Shown piece after piece: positions 11,016 through 19,356 of a stretch of 64,000 nucleotides of DNA (position 1 is its first letter; each line of letters opens with the position of its first letter). The DNA comes from Mycolicibacterium porcinum. Lineage in GTDB: Bacteria > Actinomycetota > Actinomycetes > Mycobacteriales > Mycobacteriaceae. The stretch is from positions 1 to 64,000 of the forward strand of contig MVIG01000017.1 of the NCBI GenBank assembly GCA_002086835.1, given 5' to 3'. Made by a program: the position numbers and the translations under genes. The notes beneath the pieces were generated by a model, which did no database searches, was not told the origin of the DNA, and saw only the letters and a list, made by a program, of their open reading frames with translations.

Positions 11016-12263
11016 CTACTTTTTGTCGTACTTCGCCTCGTGCTCGTCTCCGGAGCCCTCGCTCCCGCGTTGCAACAGGGGTATCAGTGTCACCACGATC
11101 GCCACCACGATGGCGGCCGCGACGACCGCTCCGGTGTAGCGAGGATCGAAGAAGATCGTGGCTGCGGCACCGAAGGCGATGATGCCCACCCACAGGTAGA
11201 TCAGCAGCACGGCCCGGCGATGCGAATGCCCGATCTGCAGCAGGCGGTGATGCAGATGCATCTTGTCGGGGCTGAGCGGACTGCGGCCGGCCCGGGTGCG
11301 ACGCACGATGGCCAGCAACGTGTCCAGCGCCGGCACCAGCATCACGGCGATCACCAGGAGGAACGGTGACATGAGCGCGAACACGTCGCGGGCACCGTAT
11401 GCGTTCTGCGAGATCGGTCCGGCGGCCGTCGTCGACGCCGCACCCAGCATCAGGCCGATCAGCATCGATCCCGAGTCGCCCATGAAGATCTTGGCCCGGT
11501 GGAAGTTGTGCGGAAGGAAGCCCAGGCAGGCCCCGGCGAGCACCACCGAGATCACCGCGGGCGGGTAGAACAGGACGTCGCCGCCGTGGTCTCGCAGCAG
11601 TCCGACCGAGAAGATGCAGATGGCCAGCGCCGTGATGAGTCCGAGGCCGGCGGCCAGCCCGTCGAGTCCGTCCACGAAGTTCATCGCGTTGACGATCGAC
11701 ACCGTGAGCGCGAGGGTCAGCAAGATCGACGACACCTGGTCGAGCACGATGGTGCCCACTCCCCCGAATGGGATGTAGAGCACGCTCCAGGCCACGCCCA
11801 TGGTGACCAGCACGCTGGCCGCGGTGATCTGGCCGGCGAATTTGGTCAGCGCGTCCAGCCCCCAGCGGTCGTCGATCAGCCCGATGGCCATGATCAGCCC
11901 GCCGGCGACCACCACCGCGGGCATGCCGGTGGAGTAGACGAATCCCCGGGTGAGTGCAGGCAGTTGGGAGGCCAGCAACACCGCGGCGGCCACGCCGATG
12001 TACATCGCCAACCCGCCCATCCGCGGGATCGGCTGGACGTGGACATCGCGTTCGCGCGGGTAGGCGACGGCGCCGATCCGGATGGCCACCACTCGCACCC
12101 AGCCGGTGGCGAAGTACGTGATGATCGCAGCGGTCAGGCCGACCAGCGCCAGCTCACGCAGCGGCACGCCGGCACCCCGGTCGGACAGCGCGAGAAGGCC
12201 GGAGTTGACCGCGGGAATCACTGCGTCACCGGCCGACATCACCGATGAACCGTACTGCAGCAA
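11016..12263 (-). CDS. wecA: decaprenyl-phosphate GlcNAc-1-phosphate transferase (WecA/Rfe)
   Basis: This polytopic enzyme of the MraY/WecA family transfers GlcNAc-1-P from UDP-GlcNAc to decaprenyl phosphate, starting the linker of mycobacterial arabinogalactan. Visible motifs are DDRWGLDALTK, NAMNFVDGLDGLAAG, the FMGDSGS loop and the cytoplasmic HLHHRLLQIGHSHRR loop, with about eleven membrane helices. I chose the TTG at 12263 because GGAG lies 10 bases before it, overlapping the stop of sua5, and homology begins with LQYG. An upstream ATG at 12314 would overlap sua5 by 44 bp and lacks a site. The start gives 415 residues. Confidence 0.95.
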   Translation of the reverse strand: MLQYGSSVMSAGDAVIPAVNSGLLALSDRGAGVPLRELALVGLTAAIITYFATGWVRVVAIRIGAVAYPRERDVHVQPIPRMGGLAMYIGVAAAVLLASQLPALTRGFVYSTGMPAVVVAGGLIMAIGLIDDRWGLDALTKFAGQITAASVLVTMGVAWSVLYIPFGGVGTIVLDQVSSILLTLALTVSIVNAMNFVDGLDGLAAGLGLITALAICIFSVGLLRDHGGDVLFYPPAVISVVLAGACLGFLPHNFHRAKIFMGDSGSMLIGLMLGAASTTAAGPISQNAYGARDVFALMSPFLLVIAVMLVPALDTLLAIVRRTRAGRSPLSPDKMHLHHRLLQIGHSHRRAVLLIYLWVGIIAFGAAATIFFDPRYTGAVVAAAIVVAIVVTLIPLLQRGSEGSGDEHEAKYDKK

Positions 12264-12270
12264 GCTGAGA

Positions 12271-12933
12271 TCACTCCGTAGGTGTTGTTGTGAGCGTGGA
12301 CGTTTCCACGCCAACGACCCTAGCGATGTCGGCCGCGCTGATCGGGCCGGTCCGCAGGATGCGCGGCTGGCCGCCGGTGAGGTCCACGATGGTGGATGCG
12401 GCCTGCTGTTCGGCGGGCCCGCCGTCGAGATAGACCTCGACCTTGTCGCCGAGCTGCTCGTGAGCTTGCGCTGCGGTCACCGCGGCGGGCTGCCCCGAGA
12501 CATTGGCACTCGACTGGGCCATGGGGCCGACCTCACGGAGCAATTCGATGGCCACGGGGTGCAGCGGCATCCGCAACATGACGCTGCCGTTGGCATCCCC
12601 CAGATCCCACTGCAGTGACGGTGCCTGTGTCACCACCAGACTCAGTGCCCCCGGCCAGAACGCCCGGATCAGTTCGCGCGCCGCCGCGGGGACCGAATAG
12701 ACCAGGCCGTCGATGGTGTTCCACGAACCGACGAACACTCCGACCGGCATGTTGCGGCCCCGGCCCTTGGCGGCCAGCAGCGCACCCACCGCTTCCGAGT
12801 CGAACGCGTCGGCGCCGATGCCGTACACGGTGTCGGTCGGCATCACCACCAGCCGGCCGCCCTTCACCGCGCTGATCGCCGAGGCGATACCCGTCGCACG
12901 CTGATCGGCGTCGGTGCAATCGAAGATGGTCAT
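12271..12933 (-). CDS. L-threonylcarbamoyladenylate synthase (Sua5/YrdC)
   Basis: This enzyme makes threonylcarbamoyl-AMP from threonine, bicarbonate and ATP for the t6A modification of tRNAs reading ANN codons. The 220-residue protein has the YrdC fold landmarks GRLVVMPTDTVYGIGADAF and the SSANVSGQPAA segment. It is shorter than Sua5 proteins with an extra C-terminal domain, so it is the YrdC type. It lies 30 bp behind prmC and its stop forms part of the wecA ribosome binding site. Confidence 0.96.
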   Translation of the reverse strand: MTIFDCTDADQRATGIASAISAVKGGRLVVMPTDTVYGIGADAFDSEAVGALLAAKGRGRNMPVGVFVGSWNTIDGLVYSVPAAARELIRAFWPGALSLVVTQAPSLQWDLGDANGSVMLRMPLHPVAIELLREVGPMAQSSANVSGQPAAVTAAQAHEQLGDKVEVYLDGGPAEQQAASTIVDLTGGQPRILRTGPISAADIARVVGVETSTLTTTPTE

Positions 12934-12963
12934 GTCGGCTCCCCGGTCGGTGCGCGCATCAGC

Positions 12964-13809
12964 TCAGCTTCTCCCAATCCGGGTCGCGGTCACAAAGCGG
13001 GGTCGCCCGGCGAGGTCGCGGCGCGCGGTGACCTCGGTGAAGTGCCCGTCGCCGACGAACGCGTCGACGCACAGCTCGGAGGTGGTGTCGTCATGCTCGA
13101 CGGCGCAGGTGGCACCGTCACGCAACCACCGGGCGGCCAGTGTGACGATCGGCCGGATCACCGACATGCCGTCGGCGCCGCCGAACAACGCGGTCGCGGG
13201 ATCGTGTTCGGCCACTTCGGGTTCGAGTACCGCAGTCTCGGGGATGTAGGGCGGGTTCGATACCAGCAGGTCCACCCGGCCGTCGAGCTCGGGCAGCAGG
13301 CCGGCCGTGGTGACGTCGGCGTCGAAGATCTCCACGCGCGTCCCCGCCGCGTTGCGACGTGCGAATTCCAGCGCCGCGGGCGAGTTCTCGACCGCCAGCA
13401 CCCGGGCGTGGGGCCACTGTGCCGCCAGCCCCAGTGCCAGCGCACCCGAACCCGTGCACAGGTCTACGATCACCGGATTCTCCGGAAGTTGTTGCGCACA
13501 AGCCCATTCCAACAGCGCCTCGGTTTCCGGCCGCGGGATGAACACTCCGGGGCCGACCTCGAGAGTCAGCGCGCCGAACGGCGCGCTGCCGAGAAGGTGT
13601 TGCAGGGGAATCCGGCGGGACCGGGCGGCCACGAGTTCTTCGTAGGCCTGCACGAACTGTTCACCGGGCTCGTCGAGAAACATCAGCCGGCCGCGCTCGA
13701 TACCCGCGGCATGGGCGGCCAGTAATTCGGCATCGATGCGCGGGGATGCGACGCCGGCGGCGGCCAGGCGTGTTGTTGCGGCCTCGATCGCCTGCCGCAG
13801 GGGGGTCAT
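12964..13809 (-). CDS. prmC: release factor glutamine methyltransferase PrmC
   Basis: This enzyme methylates the Gln of the GGQ motif of RF1 and RF2 using S-adenosylmethionine. The 281-residue protein has an N-terminal helical domain, [15 protein letters not shown] for SAM binding, and the catalytic NPPY motif in [11 protein letters not shown]. The ATG at 13809 overlaps the prfA stop (ATGA), giving translational coupling with its own substrate. The frame is open far upstream inside prfA, but those codons are out of homology. Confidence 0.97.
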   Translation of the reverse strand: MTPLRQAIEAATTRLAAAGVASPRIDAELLAAHAAGIERGRLMFLDEPGEQFVQAYEELVAARSRRIPLQHLLGSAPFGALTLEVGPGVFIPRPETEALLEWACAQQLPENPVIVDLCTGSGALALGLAAQWPHARVLAVENSPAALEFARRNAAGTRVEIFDADVTTAGLLPELDGRVDLLVSNPPYIPETAVLEPEVAEHDPATALFGGADGMSVIRPIVTLAARWLRDGATCAVEHDDTTSELCVDAFVGDGHFTEVTARRDLAGRPRFVTATRIGRS

Positions 13810-14906
13810 GACCTCGCCGGCGGGCCGGCTGATGTCTCCTGCTGCAGCCGGGCCTGCTTGTCGGCGGCGGCCAACGCGTCGAGCAGCGGGTCCATTTCTC
13901 CGTCGAGCACCTGGTCGAGGTTGTGCGCCTTGAAGTTGATGCGGTGATCGGCGATGCGGTTCTCGGGGAAGTTGTAGGTCCTGATCCGCTCGCTGCGGTC
14001 GACTGTCCGGATCTGGCTGGCGCGGTCGGCCGACGCGTCTGCCGACGCCTGTTCCTCGGCCAGCGCCTGCAGTCGCGCTGCGAGCACCACCATGGCCCGG
14101 GCCTTGTTCTGCAGCTGCGACCGCTCGTTCTGGCAGGTCACGACGATGCCGGTGGGCAGATGGGTGATGCGGACCGCGGAGTCGGTGGTGTTCACGCCCT
14201 GGCCGCCCTTGCCCGAGGACCGGTAGACGTCGATGCGCAGATCGGATTCGTCGATCTGCACCTGCTCGACGTCTTCCGGCTCGGGATAGACCAGCACGCC
14301 CGCGGCCGAGGTGTGCACGCGGCCCTGCGATTCTGTGACGGGCACGCGCTGCACGCGATGCACTCCGCCTTCGAATTTCATCCGCGACCACACGCCGTCA
14401 GCCGAATCGCCCTTGCTGGCGATGGTGATGGTGGCGTCCTTGTAGCCGCCGAGGTCCGACCACGTCTCGTCGAGCACGGTGACGGTCCAGCCGTGACGCT
14501 CGGCGTACCGGATGTACATGCGGGCCAGGTCGGCGGCGAACAGCGCCGACTCCTCCCCGCCTTCCCCGGACTTGACCTCAAGCACGATGTCGTCGGCATC
14601 GTGCGGGTCGCGGGGTGCGAGCTGGTCGGTCAGCTGGGCGTCGAGTTCGGCGACCTTGGCGGTCAGCTCCTCCACCTCGTCGGCGAAGCTGGCGTCGTCG
14701 GCCGCGAGTTCGCGGGCGGCTTCCAGATCGCCGCGGGCGGCCTCGAGCTTGCGGTAGGTCCCGACGACGGGCGAGATCTGGGCGAAGCGCCGGCCCACCT
14801 TGCGGGCGGCGGAGGCGTCGGCGTGCAGGTTGGGGTCGGCGAGCTGACGCTCGAGGTCGGCGTGCTCGGCGAGCAGCGCCTCGATCGCGGGTGCGGTGTC
14901 TGTCAC
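13806..14906 (-). CDS. prfA: peptide chain release factor 1
   Basis: RF1 recognises UAA and UAG stop codons and triggers peptide release. The 366-residue protein has the GGQ loop [18 protein letters not shown] and the anticodon-like tripeptide region before [19 protein letters not shown]. The GTG at 14906 is chosen because GGGAGGA lies 8 bases upstream and homology starts at [11 protein letters not shown]. The ATG at 14927 has no site. It is the first gene of the prfA-prmC-sua5-wecA run. Confidence 0.97.
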   Translation of the reverse strand: MTDTAPAIEALLAEHADLERQLADPNLHADASAARKVGRRFAQISPVVGTYRKLEAARGDLEAARELAADDASFADEVEELTAKVAELDAQLTDQLAPRDPHDADDIVLEVKSGEGGEESALFAADLARMYIRYAERHGWTVTVLDETWSDLGGYKDATITIASKGDSADGVWSRMKFEGGVHRVQRVPVTESQGRVHTSAAGVLVYPEPEDVEQVQIDESDLRIDVYRSSGKGGQGVNTTDSAVRITHLPTGIVVTCQNERSQLQNKARAMVVLAARLQALAEEQASADASADRASQIRTVDRSERIRTYNFPENRIADHRINFKAHNLDQVLDGEMDPLLDALAAADKQARLQQETSAGPPARS

Positions 14907-14957
14907 GTCAACGTCCTCCCTACTCATGCCGACAAGGTGTGCCCGGAAACGAGAACA

Positions 14958-14994
14958 GCGCCCAGATCTGACGCAAATGCGACAGATCGGGCGC
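14958..14994 (-). terminator. intrinsic terminator-like hairpin after rpmE
   Basis: Arms GCGCCC-A-GATCTG (14958-14970) and CAGATCGGGCGC (14983-14994) pair over 12 bp with one bulged A and a 12-base loop. It begins 12 bp past the rpmE stop. On the minus strand only a short, broken T run follows, as is common in mycobacteria. Confidence 0.7.
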
Positions 14995-15005
14995 CGTTGA
15001 CGTAG

Positions 15006-15245
15006 CTACTTGTCGGCTGCAGCCGTCTCGCCGGCAGGCTTGCGCTTGCCGTACCGCTTCTCGAAGCGGGCCACGCGGCCGCCGCTGTCGAGGATCTTCT
15101 GCTTGCCGGTGTAGAACGGGTGGCACTGCGAGCAGACCTCGACCACGATCTGGCCGCTCTGCTTGGTGCTGCGGGTCTGGAAGGTATTGCCGCAACCACA
15201 GTGCACCGTGGTCTCGACATACTCAGGGTGAATGCCTGTTTTCAT
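15006..15245 (-). CDS. rpmE: 50S ribosomal protein L31
   Basis: This 79-residue ribosomal protein is of the zinc-binding (C+) type. Cys16, Cys18, Cys38 and Cys41 are present (HCGCG and VCSQCHPFY). It begins MKTGIHPEY with GAAGAGGAA seven bases before the ATG; the open frame further upstream has no homology. The cysteine-free paralogue used under zinc starvation is not in this window. Confidence 0.97.
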   Translation of the reverse strand: MKTGIHPEYVETTVHCGCGNTFQTRSTKQSGQIVVEVCSQCHPFYTGKQKILDSGGRVARFEKRYGKRKPAGETAAADK

Positions 15246-15327
15246 GGGTTCCTCTTCAATCGTTGGCCCGGGTCGCCCGCAATTCAGATGGACGTGAACC
15301 GGGACCGAGGGTCGGCGGTCCATTATG
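15246..15327 (-). promoter_or_regulatory. rpmE promoter and leader
   Basis: A -10-like CATAAT lies at 15322-15327 on the minus strand, which would give a leader near 70 nt. The leader can form small GC-rich helices (GGACC pairing with GGTCC early in the leader). Actinobacterial L31 genes are known to carry autoregulatory leader structures; whether this one matches that motif was not tested. Confidence 0.4.
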
Positions 15328-15369
15328 CCAGGTCAACCGCCAACAGCCTAAACGCGCGATGACCGGCCA

Positions 15370-16575
15370 CTATTCCTGCCGGGGACCGGAGCCGAACGCG
15401 GACAGCCTGCGCTGGAGGAATCGGCGTTCGGGTTCCGTCGCCGCCAGCAGCAACGCCTGCTCGTAGGCCTGGCGAGCCTCGTCGTCGCGGCCGAGGCGGC
15501 GCAGCAGTTCGGCCCGGGTCGACGGTAGATAGCGATAACCGCCGAGGTCGAGCGAGTCGACGAGGTTCAGCGCCCGGTCCGGATCGCCTGCCTCGGCGAT
15601 GGCCACCGCACGGTTGAGCGCGACCACCGGCGATCCCGTGAGGCGCTCGAGTCGCTCGTACAACGCCACGACCTGGGGCCAGTCGATGACCGGCTCGGAC
15701 TGCAGCGAGGCGATCGCGGCCTGCAGCACGTACGGTCCTGGCTCGGCCCGCAGCGCCAGGGCGCGGTCCAGCGCAGCCTGGCCGGTCTCGACCTTGGCCT
15801 GGTCGTGCAGGGAGCGGTCCTGTTCGGCCAGCGGAACGACCACTCCCCCGACCGTCCGGGCCGCGCGCCGTGAATCGTGCAGCAGCATCAGGGCCAGCAG
15901 CCCATATGTCTCGGGTTCGTCGACCATCAGCTCTACCAGCAACTGCCCGAGGCGGATGGCTTCGGCGGAAAGGTCGCCGCGATCGGTGAATCCCTGGTTG
16001 AAGATCAGGTAGATCACCGCCAGAACGGCTGCGACCCGGTCCGGGAGCACCCGGTCAGCCGGCAGCGCGAACGGGATGTTGGTCGCCTTGATCTTGGTCT
16101 TGGCCCGGGAGAGCCGACGCTTCATGGTCTCCTCGGAAACCAGGAACGCCCGGGCTATCTCGGCAGTGGTGAGGCCGCCCAGCGCTCGTAAGGTCAGCGC
16201 CACCTGGGCTTCGACGGCCAGCGCCGGGTGGCAGCACATGAAGATCAGTTCGAGTCGCTCGTCGCCGATGGTGTTGTCGTCGAGGTCGATGTCGTCCATG
16301 GTCGTAGCCCGCTGATCCGCTTGCAGCAGCTGAGTTTTGGTCCGGTGCGTCTGTTCACGACGCACCCGGTCGATGGCCCGGTTGCGGCCGGTGCGCACCA
16401 ACCACGCGACCGGTGACTCCGGTGTGCCGTCGCGGGGCCACCGCTCGGCGGCGATGACGAACGCCTCCTGCGCGGCATCCTCGGCGAGATCGAAGTCGCC
16501 GAGGATGCCGACGAGTGCGGCCAGGACCCGGCCCCACTCCCGCCGGAAGACGTCCTGGAAAGCGGCGGAGCTCAG
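15370..16575 (-). CDS. ECF42-type RNA polymerase sigma factor with C-terminal helical-repeat domain
   Basis: This is an extracytoplasmic-function sigma factor. Residues 1-180 hold sigma2 (GDFDLAEDAAQEAFVIAAERW) and sigma4 (LGGLTTAEIARAFLVSEETM). Residues 190-401 form a long helical extension (LIFNQGFTD, DEPETYGLLALMLLHDSRRAAR) typical of ECF42, where it is described as TPR-like and needed for activity. ECF42 genes are usually next to a DGPF/YCII gene, as here, and lack an anti-sigma factor. No ATG, GTG or TTG lies near the start of homology; a CTG at 16573-16575 overlaps the TGA of the upstream DGPF gene as CTGA, so I infer a coupled CTG start. The target promoters are unknown. Confidence 0.85.
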   Translation of the reverse strand: MSSAAFQDVFRREWGRVLAALVGILGDFDLAEDAAQEAFVIAAERWPRDGTPESPVAWLVRTGRNRAIDRVRREQTHRTKTQLLQADQRATTMDDIDLDDNTIGDERLELIFMCCHPALAVEAQVALTLRALGGLTTAEIARAFLVSEETMKRRLSRAKTKIKATNIPFALPADRVLPDRVAAVLAVIYLIFNQGFTDRGDLSAEAIRLGQLLVELMVDEPETYGLLALMLLHDSRRAARTVGGVVVPLAEQDRSLHDQAKVETGQAALDRALALRAEPGPYVLQAAIASLQSEPVIDWPQVVALYERLERLTGSPVVALNRAVAIAEAGDPDRALNLVDSLDLGGYRYLPSTRAELLRRLGRDDEARQAYEQALLLAATEPERRFLQRRLSAFGSGPRQE

Positions 16576-16931
16576 TGCGCGCCTTCCCCGGGAATGTCGA
16601 CGAGCGGACGGACCTCGACGGCACCGCCGAGCCGGACGGCCGGGATCCGCTGCGCGAACTTCAGCGCTTCGTCGAGGTCTGCGGCCTCGATGACGAAGTA
16701 GCCCGCGAACACCTCCTTGGTGTCCGCATATGGGCCGTCGGTGATCAGGCCGTCCCCCGGACCGTGCCGGACCGTGGTCGCGGTCTCGACCGGCTGCAGG
16801 TGGCCGCCTGCGACGCACTGCGGCTCGTGGCGGAGGGCCAGGTACTCCGCGGTCAATGCGACACGTTGGTCGGGTGTGAGGTCCTCGTCGTGGCTGCCCG
16901 GCTTGGTGTAGATCAGGGTTGCGTATTTCAT
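16572..16931 (-). CDS. DGPF/YCII-domain protein, partner of the ECF42 sigma factor
   Basis: This 119-residue protein has a YCII-like ferredoxin fold, beginning MKYATLIYTKPGS and carrying the family motif in LITDGPYADTKEVFAGYF. DGPF proteins occur almost always beside ECF42 sigma factors. Their biochemical role is unknown. AGAAGGAGACGACG before the ATG is a strong ribosome binding site. The stop overlaps the next gene, so the two are made together. I see no recognisable ECF-type promoter in the 82 bp before it. Confidence 0.9.
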   Translation of the reverse strand: MKYATLIYTKPGSHDEDLTPDQRVALTAEYLALRHEPQCVAGGHLQPVETATTVRHGPGDGLITDGPYADTKEVFAGYFVIEAADLDEALKFAQRIPAVRLGGAVEVRPLVDIPGEGAH

Positions 16932-17013
16932 CGTCGTCTCCTTCTGGGCGATCGTCTAACACCATTGAGACGAACGGGAGACATTGAAAGGGACAGCCGC
17001 GGGGACCGCCGGC

Positions 17014-18567
17014 TCAAATTTGTGTGTAGACCGTGCCGTCGCGCTGCCAGAGCACCCGACCGGCCGGGTCGGCACCCAGTGCGACGAGTTCACGCTTGAG
17101 GATCTTGTTGGTCGCGGTGGTGGGCAGATCGTCGGCGATCCAGACGTACCGGGGCCAGGACTTCGGTGACAGATCCTGCTGCTGGGCAAGGAAGGCACCG
17201 AACTCTTCCGGCGTGAGCTCCTGGCCGTCGCGCAGCACGATGGCTGCCATCACCTGGTCGCCGACGAACTCGTCGGGTACCGGATAGACCGCCACGCGGC
17301 TGATCACCGACTGCCGCAACAGGATTCGCTCGACGGGGGCCGCAGTGATGTTCTCGCCGTCCACCCGCATCCAGTCCGCGGTGCGCCCGGCCAGGTAGAT
17401 CCAGCCGTCGGCGTCCCGGTAGGCCAGGTCGCCCGACCAGTACATGCCGTGCCGCAGCCGCTCGTCGGTCGCGCCCTGATCGTTGTGGTAGCCGCGGAAC
17501 ATCCCGCTGCCGTTGGTGTTGACGAGTTCGCCGGTGGCGGCATCGGCGTTGATCAGGGCGCCGGTGTCATCAAATTCTGCGATCGCGCACTCCTCGACGG
17601 TCTCCGGGTCGTAGATCGCCACCCCGGGGAATCCCTGGCCTACGCTGCCGGCGGGTGTGCCCTCGGAGCGGGTGATGATGATGGCCAGTTCGGTCGAGCC
17701 GAAGCCGTCCCAGACGCTGCAGCCGAACCGGCGGCTGAACTCGTCGATGTCGCGGTCGGCCGCTTCGTTGCCGAACGCCACGCGAAGCGGGTTGTCGTGG
17801 TCGTCGGGCTGCTCCTCGGTGGCCAGGATGTAAGCCAGCGGTTTGCCGACGTAGTTCATGTAGGTGGCGCCGTAGCGGCGGATGTCCGGCAGGAAACCGG
17901 ACGCGGAGAACTGGGCTGGCGCCATGGCCGCCCCCGAGCTGAGCGCCACTCCCCATCCGGCGTAGACACCGTTCGAGTGGAACAGCGGCATGGCCAGGTA
18001 GCAGGTGTCCGCCGGCGTGAGGTCGTAACGCTGCACCAGAGCCGCGGCGGAGAACAGCACGATGGAGTGCGGCACCTGGACGGCCTTGGGTTCGCCGCTG
18101 GTGCCCGAGGTGAAGATCATCATGAAGGTGTCGTCGGGCCCGACCTCGCGGTGCGGGGTGAGCTCCTGCGGCGACCAGGTGGTGTCCGAGACGTTGATGA
18201 CCGTGACGCCGGGAAGGTCGACGCCGTCGAGCAGCGCCCGATGCTGCTCGTCGACCAGCAGCACCTGGCACTCCACGCGGGCGATGTCGCGAGCCAGTGC
18301 GTCGCCGCGGCGGGTGTTGTTGATGCCGCACAGCACGTAGCCGCCGAGCGCCGCGGCGGCCAGCGCGGTCAGCATGTCGGGGGTGTTGCCCAGCAGCGTG
18401 CCGACATGAAGGGAACGGCCCGGATCGGCCATCGCGATCAGCGTGGCCGCCTGAGCCTTCGCCTCTGCGACGTGCTCACGCCAGGTCCAGGTACGTTCGC
18501 CGTACTTGACGGCGACCGTGTCGCCCCCTTCGCGCTCGCGGAGCAACTGCTGCAGCGTGTCGGCCAT
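17014..18567 (-). CDS. fatty-acyl-CoA ligase (FadD1/FadD17-like)
   Basis: This adenylating enzyme forms acyl-AMP then acyl-CoA from a carboxylic acid, ATP and CoA. It has the P-loop FTSGTSGEPKAV, the DGFGSTE motif, and YWSGDLAYRDADGWIYLAGR with the hinge Asp/Arg. The Lys near the end lies in TATNKILKRELVALG. The ATG at 18567 (517 residues) is preferred because GGGGA stands 8 bases upstream; the ATG at 18618 has no site and would bury a likely operator in the coding region. It is divergent from a TetR gene, its probable regulator. Substrate length cannot be told. Confidence 0.92.
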   Translation of the reverse strand: MADTLQQLLREREGGDTVAVKYGERTWTWREHVAEAKAQAATLIAMADPGRSLHVGTLLGNTPDMLTALAAAALGGYVLCGINNTRRGDALARDIARVECQVLLVDEQHRALLDGVDLPGVTVINVSDTTWSPQELTPHREVGPDDTFMMIFTSGTSGEPKAVQVPHSIVLFSAAALVQRYDLTPADTCYLAMPLFHSNGVYAGWGVALSSGAAMAPAQFSASGFLPDIRRYGATYMNYVGKPLAYILATEEQPDDHDNPLRVAFGNEAADRDIDEFSRRFGCSVWDGFGSTELAIIITRSEGTPAGSVGQGFPGVAIYDPETVEECAIAEFDDTGALINADAATGELVNTNGSGMFRGYHNDQGATDERLRHGMYWSGDLAYRDADGWIYLAGRTADWMRVDGENITAAPVERILLRQSVISRVAVYPVPDEFVGDQVMAAIVLRDGQELTPEEFGAFLAQQQDLSPKSWPRYVWIADDLPTTATNKILKRELVALGADPAGRVLWQRDGTVYTQI

Positions 18568-18593
18568 CCGATGATTCCCCACAGGTTCAGTGA

Positions 18594-18611
18594 ACAGATT
18601 TAGAAAACTGT
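18594..18611. promoter_or_regulatory. candidate TetR operator between fadD and tetR
   Basis: ACAGATTTAGAAAACTGT is an 18-bp imperfect palindrome (seven of nine pairs match). It lies between the two divergent genes, 27 bp before the fadD start and about 80 bp before the regulator start. Size and position fit a TetR-family operator. Confidence 0.5.
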
Positions 18612-18693
18612 CTACCATGGTTGTGGCGCGAGGGGATACACCCTTGGCAGAATCATGTACCTAAGCCCATCAGAAGACCAGGAGACGCCACAG

Positions 18694-19287
18694 TTGACCA
18701 GCACCACGGCACCCCGCAGCGTGCGAGATCGACTGATAGACGCTGCCGAGGAATGCCTGCGAACCAAGGGCATTCGCGCGACCACGGTCTCGGAGGTGGC
18801 CGAGGCCGCCGGGGTGTCCCGCGGGTGGCTCTACCGCCACTTCCCCGACAAGGTGACACTGCTCGGCGCGGTGATCGTCCGCCTCAATGACACGTTCTGG
18901 TCGGAAGCCCAGGCCATGCTCGAGCAGATCGACGGTTTGGATCGCCAGATCGCCTGGGGCGTCGCCAACGGTCTGCGGGCATACGACGATCCCGGCGCGG
19001 TGCTGATGAAACTCCGCACCGACGAACCCGAGGAGTTCGCCGCGTGTGCGGGCGCCGGCGTGCAGGGCATGATCCCCGACCTGGCCGAATTCTGGTCGCC
19101 GTATCTGGCGGCAGCCCGCGACCGCGGCGAGGTCCGAGCCGACATCGACATCCCCGAAGCGTCGGAATGGGTTGCGCGAGTGTTGATCTCACTGGCGACC
19201 GTCCCGGGGAACACGTTGGATCCCAGCGACGGGGATGCGGTGCTCGCCCAGGTTCGGCGCTACTTGATGCCCGGGCTTCGCGGCTGA
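18694..19287 (+). CDS. TetR/AcrR family transcriptional regulator
   Basis: This 197-residue regulator has an N-terminal helix-turn-helix (TTVSEVAEAAGVSRGWLYRHF) preceded by VRDRLIDAAEECLRTKGI. The C-terminal ligand-binding domain is helical and unassigned. The TTG at 18694 is chosen because GGAG lies 9 bases upstream; an in-frame ATG at 18655 has no such site but would add 13 residues. It is divergent from an acyl-CoA ligase and probably represses it in the absence of an acyl ligand. Confidence 0.9.
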   Translation: MTSTTAPRSVRDRLIDAAEECLRTKGIRATTVSEVAEAAGVSRGWLYRHFPDKVTLLGAVIVRLNDTFWSEAQAMLEQIDGLDRQIAWGVANGLRAYDDPGAVLMKLRTDEPEEFAACAGAGVQGMIPDLAEFWSPYLAAARDRGEVRADIDIPEASEWVARVLISLATVPGNTLDPSDGDAVLAQVRRYLMPGLRG

Positions 19288-19291
19288 TTGC

Positions 19292-19349
19292 CCAGCAGAC
19301 GCGAAACTCCCCTTTTTCCTTGAAAAAGGGGAGTTTTCGCGTCTGCTGG
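19292..19349. terminator. bidirectional terminator between tetR and rho
   Basis: The arms (19292-19317 and 19323-19349) pair over 26 bp with a single extra T, enclosing the 5-base loop CCTTG. The inner stem is CTCCCCTTTTT/AAAAAGGGGAG, so each strand has T residues at the right place. It separates convergent tetR and rho. Confidence 0.85.
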
Positions 19350-19356
19350 CGGGGAG

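Noticed and set aside
13810..14391. N-terminal extension of prmC inside prfA
   Set aside because: The extension is an out-of-frame reading of prfA; the ATGA overlap at 13806-13809 is the natural start.
16576..16965. N-terminal extension of the sigma factor inside the DGPF gene
   Set aside because: The extra 130 codons are an out-of-frame reading of the DGPF gene with no sigma homology.
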